Assembly (NCBI RefSeq): GCF_037038585.1
Contig: NC_092524.1
Span: 68,906,552 to 68,970,551 of the forward strand
Length of the DNA: 64,000 nucleotides
Origin: Patagioenas fasciata
Lineage: Eukaryota; Chordata; Aves; Columbiformes; Columbidae
Reading direction: 5' to 3'
Below, piece after piece: positions 1 to 12,100 of the stretch; position 1 is the first letter of the stretch, and every line of letters starts with the position of its first letter. Made by a program: the position numbers and the translations under genes. The notes under the pieces were generated by a model. It had not been told where the DNA came from. It searched no databases and worked only from the letters and a program-made list of their open reading frames with translations.

Positions 1-329
1 ACTGATTTTTTAAATTGTTGAAGTCCATTCTGTTTTCTTGTGTCTGAGATGAGCGGGGTGAGCTCAGCGCCATAAGAAGCTACTCTGAGGTGACTGCATT
101 TATCACACAATCAATCTGACCCAAAGATGCTTCCAAACAAGATGAACCCCCAGTTTGGGGCTGGTTGGAGAAATGAGCGGCTGCTGCGAATCCTCACTGC
201 CCCGTTTGCTCCTTCCCTTTGTTTCAGTGTGTCTTGAAAATGTGACTTTTCACACCCTCAGGAGCATGAAATCCCCAAAGGAGAAAACAGCTTAGCAAGG
301 GGGGAGAGGGAAACTCCAGGTTTCCTCCC

Positions 330-431
330 CTGGACCATCAGTCTCAGCTGGACCATCAGTCTCAGCTGGACCATCAGTCTCAGCTGGACCATCAATCTCA
401 GCTGGACCATCAGTCTCAGCGGGACCATCAA
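330..431. repeat. 18-bp minisatellite, about 5.7 copies
   Basis: The unit CTGGACCATCAGTCTCAG is repeated head to tail, with single substitutions in the fourth (CAATCTCAG) and fifth to sixth (AGCGGG) copies. On the minus strand it reads as a Thr-Asp-Gly-Pro-Ala-Glu repeat, a by-product of an 18-bp unit. Confidence 0.95.
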
Positions 432-1403
432 GAGCGCAGCCAGTCAACAAAATTACAGTTTTCCCCCTTAAATAGGCTGCAAAAACCACAGGGCCCAAGA
501 GATATAAATGGTAGATTCTTATATTTTCAAAGCTGTTAATGCTTAGGGGGAGATGGTGATGACAGCTCCTGCACCCAGCATCCCTTAATGTGGTTTTCCT
601 GCAGGTCAGGGGATGCTCAGGAGCTCGGAGGGAACCTTGTCCCATGCTGGATGGCTGAGAAGCTCCGGCTTGATTTAAGTATAAATAAATCTTCTAGAAA
701 AGGGCAAAATTTGGGATTATCGCGTTATCATAGATGCAGCGGGCAAGAGGCTGCGCTGGAGCTGGAGAACCCTCCCCGGGGACACGTTTGTCACCGGGTT
801 TTGCAGGTGATCAAAGGGTGTGCGGTGCAGGTAGGGAGCCTGTGCCGGGCAGGCCTGGCAGGCATTTATTTTTAATAGGTTTTGACAGGTCAGTTAACGC
901 TCAAGTCTTTGCTTCTTTTAATTTAGATCAAACTCGAGATTTGGAGAACAAGCTGCTTTGTGCTGTCGGTGTCAAACTGTCAGGGACTGTGGAAGCGCTG
1001 GTGTTACAGCCTGCCCCGGGCTCGGGGAAAATTGAGTTAAGAGCTCCAAATTGTGTCATTTAAATGAAAATTTAATTTGGAAGGAGGAGGGGGGGAAAAA
1101 AGGCACAGAATTTAAGTCTGTTTGCTGCATCTGTGGTGTTTGCGAGGAAATAAATGTGTGCCTTGATGCTGTGGTTTTACGTGGGGACTTTTGGGTGACA
1201 GGAAGGTCCCTTGGGTCTGTGAGTGGCCGGAGGGCTTGTGTCTTTGTCCCCAAACCAGCTGCTACCTGGCCGAGGGGACCCAGCATCACTGTCCCCATGG
1301 GTGCAGCACAAGGAGCCTGTGGGTGACAGGGCAGCCCTGGGGTGACAGGGGGACCCAAGGAACCAAAACTGCCGTGGGATGCAAAAGCAGTTCCTGCAGA
1401 AAT

Positions 1404-1443
1404 TGGGGGGTTTCCCCGTTTTGGGGGGTTTCCCCGTTTTGGG
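1404..1443. repeat. 17-bp tandem doublet
   Basis: ttggggggtttccccgt occurs twice in direct succession. The unit also contains a short inverted element (gggg...cccc). No function evident. Confidence 0.8.
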
Positions 1444-3181
1444 TGGAGAAGCAGCAGCTGGGAGCACTCAGGCTTGCAGAGAGCAGCCAGTATACATATT
1501 TTGAGTTATTTTCTTGGCAAAGAAGCCCAATTCTGTTTCCAAAGGGAAGGCTGGCAGGGAGGATGGTCCTGGTGTGCTGCGGGCGCTTTGCCTGGGAAAC
1601 AGCCCTACAAAGCCAGGCAGGCGGAGTTCCCAGCGCCGTCATCGGCTCCGTCCCCTCGGTGTGGGGACACAGACCCAGCTGTGAACCGGAGCATCAACCA
1701 CTGAGAAATCCCCAACTGGGGTTTTAAGCTGCGTCTTAAAATAGTGCTTATTTTAGCTTATTTTAGGACCCGTCACCCTCAGCAGCACCTTTGCGGAGCT
1801 GCCTGAAAAAGGTGGTGTGTGCTGATAACTTATAACCTGAATTATTGGGGTTTGATGCTTTGGAGAGGTGCTGCTGTGGGACCCAGGCTGGGTGCTGCTG
1901 CCACCGATGCTCTTTGTCCCCAGGTCACTGCAGCAGTGAAGGGCTGTTCTGGGGACAATAAAATAGATTTAAGAGGGAGAGAAAGGGAAAAAAAATCAGT
2001 GATGTGGGTGATTAAGGGAGGGGGAAAAAAATCAGGCTTTTCTCCCCCGCTTATGGCAAATAAGAAGTCAGCTCTGTGCGTTGGATAGGGAGGGATTACC
2101 GGGGTGGAGTGCAGGATTACAGGAGCACCCAGGACAAATTAAAGAGCAGCTTGATGCCATCTTCCCTGGGGCTGCTGGGTCTTTGTGGGTTATTTTGCTT
2201 CCGAGCACATGGAGACAGGAGAAATGCCCTCTCGAGGATGGGGAGGGCGATGATGCCCTTGCAGGAATCCCACCCGTGCGGGAAACATCGCTCATGTGGA
2301 TGCAAAGGGTATGGGGCAAGTATAAAGCAGGTGACACTGCTCAAACAGGGATGGTTTAGGCACAAGCGATGCCTTTGGGACAAAATACATTGATTTTTAG
2401 GGCTGTGGTGACCCATCCACCATTCATCTCCACTCAGTCGCTGAGCTTAAACTGTGAAATAGCGACTAGGAGGAGTTTAGGCAGTACCTGGTGCCTGGGG
2501 GGATTAGGATTTAGGATTTAGCCGATGGAGCTGCAATGGGCTTCGCCCAGCACTAAGCTGTCTGGAGGATCCCTCCTTTCCAAATCTTCAGCAATTAATT
2601 TCTCCTGCGAACGCTGGGCTCGTGGCGCGAGGGTCTCCTGCGCTAAACCCCCTTTTGTCTGCGCTCCGTGCCTTTGATGCTGCGCCCAGGAAAACGCTGC
2701 TCAGCATCATGGGGAGCCCCCCCGACCCCTCCCCAAGCATCTGAGGGCAGAGCAGGATTGTGAATGACTTATCTAGCGCAGAAAGGCAGAGAATCGAGTG
2801 TAAATCTCTAAGCATGGAGACGTTGAACTGTGGAGATGGATGGAGAGGGAGCGAGCCGGGGGATTGATGGCTCTGTCTGCAGTGCCTTAATTGGGGGGGT
2901 TTCTTGTGAAATGCAGATTTAGGGTTGATTTTTGTTTTGTCAGGGGCAGTTTGGGGGCCACAAACCCCCCAGACAATGGGATTTGCTCTCTCGGAGGCTC
3001 CTGTTCTCACCCCCAGCCTGGGGGCAGTTCAGGGGGGCAGATCAGACCCCAGTGTCTAATTAGGCGCCAGCTCTGGAGTGTGTGTTTTCCTAAGCCCGCC
3101 TGTCGCCAGGGGCTGTAGGAAGCAGGGAGGGTCTGACCTATTTTCTTTTCTCCTTTTTTCCCTTTCTTGGTGGCTCGTCAG

Positions 3182-3307
3182 CCACACAACGCGAGGTTTT
3201 CTGAGGAGCCGCATCCCTGGTTGCAGAACGGGTACCGGGGGTCGGACCTGAGCACGAGCAACCTCCCCTCGGTGTTCAATACAGAGCATTTCAAAAGGAT
3301 GGACTGA
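3182..3307 (+). CDS. Orphan terminal-exon-like segment, 42 codons
   Basis: A strong acceptor is present: a branch-like CTGAC at 3133, a long pyrimidine tract and AG at 3180-3181. It is followed by an open frame of 41 codons and TGA (3305-3307). The frame starts PHNARFSEEPHPWLQ and ends SVFNTEHFKRMD. Nearly all third positions are G or C in the first 30 codons, and GC content drops right after the stop, which looks like real coding sequence. I do not recognise the peptide. It could be an alternative short NIN C-terminus, the last exon of an unannotated nested gene, or chance. The frame requires a phase-0 donor upstream. Confidence 0.35.
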   Translation, partial: PHNARFSEEPHPWLQNGYRGSDLSTSNLPSVFNTEHFKRMD

Positions 3308-3407
3308 ATTTCAAAGTGAAATCAGGTCCATCTTTTTGAAATACGTTGTGTTTTACTTTTTTGGGGGGGTAAATAGCACACAGGGCTGTCTCCTGTGCAT
3401 CCTTCTC

Positions 3408-3573
3408 ATAGGAAGGAACAGGCTGCCCAGGGCAGTGGTGGAGTCACCGTCCCTGGAGGGGTTTATAAGGTGTTTAGGTGAGGTTCTTAGGGACATGGCT
3501 CAGTGCTAGAGTTGGTTTATGGTTGGACTTGATCTTGAGAGTGTCTCTGAACCAAAATGGTTCTATGGTTTTT
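3408..3573 (+). mobile_element. CR1 LINE 3' fragment
   Basis: Contains the CR1 3' end pattern: aggctgcccagggcagtggtg, then gttggacttgatcttgag and ggttctatggtt. Truncated 5', as usual for CR1. Confidence 0.85.
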
Positions 3574-6028
3574 GACATGTCCCTGTTTCCTCACGTGCCT
3601 TTGAAAGCAGGTGAGGATTGAGCAGCTCTTTCCATCCTTTCTGCTGAGTTTTTGGCTGGAAATAAGAAACCGTTCAGCTCATGAGTGAACTTTCTGCACT
3701 CAAGGAGGTTTTTACTGCTTTTTGCTATGTGTTCAGCTTTCCCTAAATATTGGGGGTTGCGGGAGCATTGACGACACTGGTGCTGTGCTGGGGTTTGGGT
3801 TGGGAAGCCGGAGGGCAGGGGGCTCGGAGGATGCTGAACCTGGTCCAGAGATGATGGTGCTTGGGGCTTTCTGCAAGGAGAAGGCTCTGGAAATGGGATT
3901 TTGGGATGCCTGAGCTGGGGTGCATTCAGCAGCTGGGCTTAGGCACGGCCTATTGCAAAGCCAGAGCTTTGCAAGGCGGGAGCGAACTTTCTGCTCTTCT
4001 GGACCTGTGAGCTGTCGCCTTTCCCTCCCAGACTTCATCATTTTCTAATTGCAAAGGAACAACAAGGACACCCAGGTGCTCAGAGTGAAGAGGAGTGAGA
4101 GGAATCAGCTGCCAGCCTCCAAATGCTTAAAACACAGGAGCGGGGAGATGTTCCCATTTCCCTGCTTGCTCTTAAAGCGTTTGTAGCGTGAAGGCACCTG
4201 TGCTTCCATATACAGCTGGTTTTTCAGCTTCAGCAAGGGTTAAATGCATTGTCAGGGTGGGGGGGGTGAAAAAAAGACTCTTCTGAGCATTGGGAAATAC
4301 AAAAGGAAATTAAGCCATAGCTTAATTATTGCTAAATTACAGCTTCTTTTCCCCCACGTCTTTGCAAAGACGGATGGGCGTGGAGATGCGGTTCTGTCTT
4401 AGAGGGGAAAAAATTGACTTAAAATATAAAAACCAAAGCCCCCCAGGTCTTTTCTGCAAGGGCAGGGGGATGGCAGAATAAATGGGTGAACGAGTAGCCA
4501 CAAATATTAGCATTTCAGAGAGAGCTGCTGGATGGAGATTGTTCACCACCGGGCAGGCTTTAATAGGAGTGATAAGGTTTGCTTTTGTTCTGGGGCTCTT
4601 ACTTAATCAGCCTGTCTCATTGCGATTTTCTTCATCACACAACTTTCATGTGCGAGTCCCAGCTGCAGCAAATCTTGTTAAGATGGCCTCGTTCAAACGT
4701 GGGCGCCGGGTTCGTTCCCTAGAGCTGCAATAGGGATGGCTGGAGTGCAAGGCTGGAGGAATCAAAGGACTCCTCGTCCTGTGTAGTTTATAATTCATTG
4801 CATAGCTAAGTTGCAGAATATATATATTTTCCCTCTAACAAGCTTGAAGCCTTCTTCTATATCTAAAGGAATATTATCCGAGGAGGTGTTTGGGCAGGGG
4901 GTTTAGCGACGCGCTGCTTTCTGTGTACCCTTTGTCAATGATTGAACAGCTTCCCCGCTCCTTATTAGTATTGCACCCCTGCATTTATTTTGTACCGCGG
5001 CGCTCCGCAAATAAAAATTTAAAAAGCTGCTGCTTTTGCCGCTGTAAGTGGCAGAAAATAAAGATGATCGGGTCCTGGGGGGGTTTGGAGGGGAAGGTTT
5101 CAAACACCGAAACAAAGCGCGGTGGAAAGCCTTTCCCTAATTGAATCCCTGGTTAATTTGGTCCTTGGTTTAATTCACCCCCTGCTCCAGACTCTTGCTG
5201 CAAATAGCCCAAAACATGCTTATTTATTTTTCCATTTTGATGCCCCTCCTGGATAATTCAGTCCCCGAAGGCAGGAGCTTGCTGTGGGAAGCTGGAGCCG
5301 GGGAATGCGAGCGGAGCCCCCTGTAATTAGCCCACGACTCCAAAGGGTTATTTAGATCTTGCAGTTGGTTTAGTTGCGGAGCGCAAGCTGGGACCTGCCC
5401 CACCGTCACCCACAGCTGCTCCCGGTGGCCCCCGGGGGGGACATTTGCCTCCAAACTTGCCCAATTTTTTCCACTCGCCCGGTTGTTTTCACACTTTTAA
5501 TGGAGCTGTGATTTAAATCCAGCGAAAGCAGCGGCGCTCGCCCAGGTGTCTGTGTCATCTGGAGTCTTGAGCTGCGGAAGTGCAGCGCTGTCCCTAATTA
5601 AACCTGCCCTTCGCCGGTAATGAAGATTAGTGCAAGGAGGAGAGACCTAATTGACTTTCCATCTGAGGCTGCATTTGCAAGGTTGAGGGGTTTTTTGTGG
5701 TGCTGTTGTGCTGTGTTTGGGTGGTTTGGTTTTGTTTTGGGCTGTGCTTTTTGGATTTTTCATCCTATCAACAGCACATACTTAATGTGGGAAGGGTGAG
5801 GAAGATGTAGCCCTGATTCCACGTTGTGACAGCTTACTTTGGGTTTTTTGGAGCAGGACCAACTCCAACGCGCCGGGCCTGACGCCACGGTGAGGGCAGC
5901 GCTCCTGGAATGGTGGTGGCAATTCGGTGCTCGGAACGCTACAACCAAACCAGCGCTGTGTGCTGTGACCCGGGAGCTGGATCTACAAAAATCCCATTAC
6001 TGATGCGCTTTGTTCTTGAATTTCCCAG

Positions 6029-6198
6029 ACTCCTCCCCAGAAGCGCAGCCCAAGTACATCAAAGGCGGCAAACGCTACGGCCGGCGGTCCCTGCCCGAGT
6101 TCCAGGAGTCGGTGGAGGACTTTGCCGAGGTGACGGTCATCGAGCCGCTGGGCGAGGAAGCGTGTCCCCAGCACATCACCGCCGGCGGCTGCGAGGAG
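6029..6198 (+). CDS. NIN: NIN exon 1 of window
   Basis: Acceptor ttcccag precedes 6029 and donor gtgagc follows 6198. The exon begins with two bases of a split Asp codon and then encodes [20 protein letters not shown]... to ...AGGCEE, 56 codons. This is the conserved linker after the first EF-hand pair, rich in basic residues. It is the first ninein exon in the window. If the 1998-nt exon corresponds to human exon 18, this is exon 5. Confidence 0.95.
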
Positions 6199-9100
6199 GT
6201 GAGCGGGACCGGGCTGGGTGCTGGGGGGGGGGCTGTACCCCCAGTGTCAGTGTCACCCGTCCCCACACCATCCTGAGGTGCTTCGGATGTCCATGGGGTT
6301 GTTCCAGACAAGGCGATGGTCACCTGTACATCGGTAAAAACCCAGCTGTGGCTCGGGTGCTAAATGATCAAGGGGATCATAGAATCATGGAATAATTTGG
6401 GTTGGAAAGGACGTTCCCAGCTCCCCCAGTGCCCCCCCTGCCATGAGCAGGGACATCTTCACCAGCTCAGGTTGCTCAGAGCCCCGTCCAGCCTGGCCTG
6501 GGATGTCTCCAGGGATGGTTCAGCCACCACCTCTCTGGCCAACCTGGGCCAGGCTCTCACCACCCTCAGGGCCAACAATTTCTTCCCCATGTCCAGCCTG
6601 AATCTCCCTCCTTTACTTTAAAACCATCACCCCTTGTCCTATCACAACAGGCCCTGCTAAAAAGTCTGTCCCCACCTTTCTTATGGGCCCCTTTTAAGTA
6701 CAGAAAGGCCGCAGTAAGGTCTCCCTGGAGCTTCTCTTCTCCATGGGGATGGGGAAGAAGGGTGCTGAGCAGTAGAGTTTTGTAGCTGCTTTGGGACAGT
6801 GCCCTAAATCCAGAGCCATCTCCTTCTCCTTTCAGTCTTCTACTTTTAATTTTCCCAGCAAAAAGCTCGTGTGCTCCTGCACCGAAGACGACTGGTTGCC
6901 CTGTGCCCCACCTACACCTGTGCAAATGCTTGCTTGAATATCCCGATTTGTTTTTCTCCTTCTGGTTTTGTGATCAGAAGTTGTGGCTCTCTCTGTGCTA
7001 GCGCTTTTAACCCCCGAATCACCTCCTGCTTCTCTAGAGCAGACGGGCGGTTTGGTTTGGTGGCCTGTGTTAGCGTACGGCCCCGGCAGCGTTGCCCTGG
7101 AGCTGGGCTCGTTCCAGCCCACCCCGGTTTGCCAAGCATTGTCAATTCAGTATTGCATGCTCTGGAGCTCGTGGTGGAAGTTTTCCAGTGGGAGGGAGAC
7201 CTGCTGCTGCTTTCTCTCCTCCCCTGTGTCTGCCTTCACTTGTGCTTTCCTAGAGATTGGGGGAGGCTTTGCAGCCACCTGCATCAGGGATGCCCAACCC
7301 AGCAAGGGAGAAATTTCCAGTTTCTAGGTTTCTGTGTTATTCCTATGCAGCTGAGCTTGAAAATAAAATTAATAAAACTCAAAGTAAAGCTTTTCCACCA
7401 GAGCCAGCTTTTATTACCCTGTTCTCAGTAAGCTTTGCCCATCGCCACAGGGATGCTCATCCATCTCCTGGCGCCGGCCACATGGGCTGCCCTGACCTTG
7501 AAATCAATGTTAATCTGCCCACGACCCCCAGGGAAGCGATGCCCTGGATAGAAGAGGCCACTGTAATCTTACTCCTCCGGTTCAGCTGTCAAGGAGGTGT
7601 AAAAGGCCAGGTTGTTAACAAGGTCAGCCAATTAACCCAATCGATAGGTAACCAGCCTGTGATTCTGTGATTCCCTTTGCATCAGTCTCCTGGTGGGACC
7701 TCTTGTAGCACTTCTTGGGGCGGATGAGATAGTTAATTCTCTTGCAACCTGAGCAAAAAATCAGGATAAACTTTTATGGTGATTATACAAATCCCCATTT
7801 TTTTCATCTTGATTATTGTCTTGTCTCTTAAAGAGCATCCTCTTGGTACGCATAGAAATGAGTTGCTTGAAGGCATTGGGGGGTCCTGGGGCTGAAATTC
7901 TGGGCAGTGTTGGAGACGCCTGGAGCCTGGGGCTCAGCACATCTAGCAGCTTTAGCCCAGGTTTCTCCTGCTGTGCCCGTGAACACGCTGCTGCTCGTGC
8001 TCCTCAAGCCTGTCTCCAGCCCAGGGTGTTTTGCTGGCCTGAGAACTGGGGCACTGTGGCTTAATTGCTGCTTTCTTTCAACCGGTGCCAATTAAAAGGG
8101 CTCAGGCTCTGTCTGAGAGGCTTCCTTCCCCTTCTCGTCTCTGTAAACACACAGGGAGAGGCGGGAGGGCTGGTGTGTGCGTGGGGTCGGCTGCCCAGAG
8201 TGGCTGTCACCTCCAGCCCTGGTGACTTTCCAGGTGCTGCTGGATGAAGTCACGACCAGCTGGGGTTGAATTCAGCATCATGGAAGGGTTTGGGTTGGAA
8301 GGGACCTTCAAAGCTCATCCGGTCCAACCCCTGCCATGAGCAGGGACATCTTCACCAGCTCAGGTTGCTCAGAGCCCCGTCCAGCCTGGCCTGGGATGTC
8401 TCCAGGGATGGTTCAGCCACCACCTCTCTGGGCACTGACCCTGCTGTGAACAGAGGGTGGTGTGGGGTTCCCCTGGTTCCCTCTGACCCACGTGAGTTTG
8501 TCCCCACAGATGCTGGTGGGTGATGAGAACCGAGTGGCTCTGGCAGCTTCATGGATGTGGTGCTGATGGAGCCGCAGCCACAAAAGCGCTTGGAAATGCC
8601 GTGCGAAAGCTTGCGGTGGCCAAAGCTGTCACTTCAACCTTTTTGACCTAAACGCTTAATACAGGTGATGGAGCCTGTTGGGTTTTCAAGCCCGTGGCAG
8701 CTGAGAGCTGGCCCAGTGTGTCTCAGAAGTGCTGTGACTTTGCTTTTGTTTCCTTTTCACCTTGAATTACACCTGCTGATGGTCTGTGCAGTGATGGTGG
8801 TGGTGCAGGGCTGGGCTGGGGAGCAGGTTTGGTGGCCATGGGGTACCAACCCCAAGCTGGTGGTAGGGCAGCAGCATCCTTTGGCTCCTTGGTCCTCAGC
8901 CAGTCTTAAGGCCGTGCTGGATTCCAAACCTCAGCAGGGGACATCTGTCATCTCCCTGTCCCCAGCCGCTGGCTCAGCTCTGGGAAAGGTCCCTTCTACT
9001 TGCAGGTCATAGAAACCGCTGTCACATCCCAGCTCTGTCCCCTGCTAAAGCTACTTGGTCCCCAGACATCTGCATGTTTGCTTCTGCACAGAGTGGCTTC

Positions 9101-12100
9101 CAGCATGGCACAGCCTGTCAGAGCAAAACCTTCTGGGAGCATCAGGCTGAAACTCTTTGTCTTCAGCTCCTTGATGTCCAAACATGCAACTGTCCTGTAA
9201 AGTCAGGATCTGCAGATGACAGCTCAGGATGGTGCTCACTCTCCCTGTGAAAGTGCATTTATTGGTGTGACTCTGGTGCCGTGCAGCTGAGGGTGATTTG
9301 CAAAGTGGGTTGTGGAGATTTGCTGCATCTTTTAGGGGTGTCTGCTCGAGCTGGTCCCAGGGCAAGCAGGGAGGGAGGGAAGAATAGGCCTGTTGGTGTT
9401 GGAGCGAAGGCTCACCTTGCAGAACGGGCTCAGCGTGCGCTCCTGATCGTCATTTTAATTAGCAATATATTCTGGCGGAGAACAAAGGTCTGTCTTGCTG
9501 AAGCAGATGGCGGGGGGGAAAGAGGTTGCTGCCTTATTATGGGGAAGAGGCCACCGCGAGCAAACGGCACAGGCTGCAGATGCTGGAGGGTGGGTGAGCA
9601 TTGAAAGCCGCGGCCATCTGCTCCTCAGCCCGGCCAAGCACGCGCCTGCCCAAATAATCATCAATAATGCATTCCTGGGATGGCTGCTCCGGCGCGCGTC
9701 CCGCCGGTGCGTGTGACCCGCATCCAGCTGGAGCATCACCGGGGCCGGGCAAACAATGTCCTGTCTGACATGGGGATGTGCCGGCCCCCGCGCCCGCCCC
9801 GGCCCCGCTTTGTCCTCCCGACGGTGGTGGCCGACCCCGAGCCCCCGTCGCACAAAGGGACCCCCTGAGCCCTGCACAATGGATCCCCGGCACCGGGAGG
9901 GAGGTGACACGAGCTCCCCAGGGGTGGTGGCAGTGGATTATCAGCCTGCAGCTCCCCCTCATATTCAGCATCTCCAGGTTGTTGTATGTATGGATATATT
10001 CAGCACCTTTAGGGTATTTATAGTCACCATGTGCTGGAGCTTGAGGTTCTTCGTTTTAAGAGGCAAGTTTTTGCAGTGAGAGAGTCTGGTGCTAAACAGT
10101 TTAGATCTGATTCTATATAAGAATGTATACGTTGCTTATGCAAGAAAGATATTGACAGAGCGGTGGACCCCCCCATCTGAGCATCACTGCCCAAATTCAC
10201 CTCAGTGCCCCCGCCAAGGATGCGCAGCCCCATGGGGAACGGCTCTGTCTGGCACCCGAAAATACCTTCTCCCAGCATCAAACTGCCTGTTGCGTTTGTA
10301 CAGGAGCTTATGGACTGGGGTGGTCTCAGCTCCTGCATTTTTGGGGAAAACAGGCTGTTTTCTGCCTTTGCAAGTGGTACCTTGATGTACCTGTTGCCTC
10401 GGCTTCTGAATTTTGTGTGTTTGTCCTGATGGTTTATGAAGCAAATAGGAATCTGCCACCCTAGTGCCTCGATGGTGATACCAGCAGGACTGCCCTTGTT
10501 TGGGCCAAAATCTGCAGTTTTCTGGTGCAGTATTATATTTGTTCTTGGCTTTGTCCAGAACATCAGAAGAGCTGCAGATTCCAGCCCTGCCTGTCACCTC
10601 CTGCCTCTCTTGGGCTGATTTCTGCCTGAAGCAAAGGTTAAGCCCCCCTCTCCATCCAAGATTGTCCCCGATTCCAGCCCTGTGACTCGTCCCCAAAGCA
10701 GAGGGGGACATGGAGATGCTGCGGCAGCAGCGAGCAGCCCGTGCCTGGTTTGCCAGATGAACCGGGAGCAAGCAGCAGAGCTATAAAAAAGTCCACTGAC
10801 CTAATCCAGTTTCCATGGTAATGTTGTAGATTAATGGCTTTTAGCTGTAATCTGAATGAGATGTATTGAACATTTTTATATGATGATTTAGAGCCTTTAT
10901 GTCCTGGGTGACTTTGACTTCAAATCCATCGGTCACGTGTGTGCAGAAGTACCCACTTGTAACGGCGGAGAAGTAACATCTGCCGATGCTGTTGCTAAAC
11001 CAGAAGTTAATATCGCTGAGCGTGGCGTGCGAGTTAATACCCTCGGCTGGTACAAGGGTGGTAGGGACAGGACAACGTGTAGTACATGGGGAAATCACTG
11101 TAGATAACATACTTCTGAGCTGATGTGGTATTGCCACAGCGGAAGCGGGGTGGCTTAAGACCAGCAAAGAGGATGTTTATGCTCTCGCTGGCTCAGCAGG
11201 GAGCTTGATTGCAGCCCAGGTCCATCTCCTGACTCGTAGCTCAGGCCAGCGGAGGCGTTTTGGAGCGGGCTCGGCTCCGTGCAGGCGGTGGCCTTCCAGC
11301 AGATGGGTGCCCCTTGTCCAAAGGGAAAGCAGAAAGCAGCAAAAGCTTAATTTCCGAGATTGCACGTGCTCTGGGAGCAGATGTCCCCGTTGTGCTTTTG
11401 GGTTCATTGCAGCTTAATTACCTGCCATGGGTGGGTGTCCCTGGTGCCTGGGACACTCGGGCTCTGCATCTGCCATGGGTAGAATCACAGAACAGCTTGG
11501 GTTGAAGGGACCTTCAGAGCCCATCCAGTGCCCCCCCTGCCATGAGCAGGGACATCTTCACCAGCTCAGGTTGCTCAGAGCCCCGTCCAGCCTGGCCTGG
11601 GATGTCTCCAGGGATGGTTCAGCCACCACCTCTCTGGCCAACCTGGGCCAGGCTCTCACCACCCTCAGGGCCAACAATTTCTTCCTCATGTCCAGCCTGA
11701 ATGTCCCTCCTTTAGTTTAAAACCATCACCCCTTGTCCTATCACAACAGGCCTTGCTAAAAAGTCTGTCCCCATCTGTTTTATTGCCCTGTTTTAAGTAT
11801 GGAGACTAAGGTCTCCCCAGAGCCTTCTCTTCTCCAACTGAACACCCCAGCTCTCTCAGCCTGTCCTCCCAGCAGAGCTGTTCCAGCCTCGGATCATTCC
11901 TGTTGCTCCTCTGGCCCCTCTCCAGCAGGTCCATGTGTGTCCTGTGCTGAGGACCCAGAGCTGGACACAGGACTCATCTCAACCATCGACACATCTAAGA
12001 CAAGCAGGATGGTTTGCTTGGAGGGCAAATCCCTCCCTCCCCATCAACCTGCTGGACTCAGATCAGCCGCTTCTCCTGGGCCGTTTGTGGGGCTCCGGGC

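Larger units (their letters stand above)
1..6028 (+). other. NIN: NIN intron upstream of first visible exon
   Basis: No ninein exon encoding the first EF-hand pair was found here, so those exons lie upstream. The stretch holds an 18-bp minisatellite (330-431), a 17-bp doublet (about 1404-1443), a CR1 fragment (3408-3573) and an orphan terminal-exon-like segment (3182-3307). The region 4780-5700 alternates A/T-rich homeobox-like motifs (for example taattaaacc) with GC-rich stretches and could hold conserved non-coding elements, but that cannot be judged from one sequence. Confidence 0.7.

Noticed and set aside
7355..7375. Two AATAAA motifs
   Set aside because: No upstream terminal exon or stop codon associated; likely chance in AT-rich intron.
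9455..9971. 144-151 residue ORFs on the minus strand
   Set aside because: They result from the CpG-rich patch lacking stops; no splice-consistent frame and no recognisable domain.
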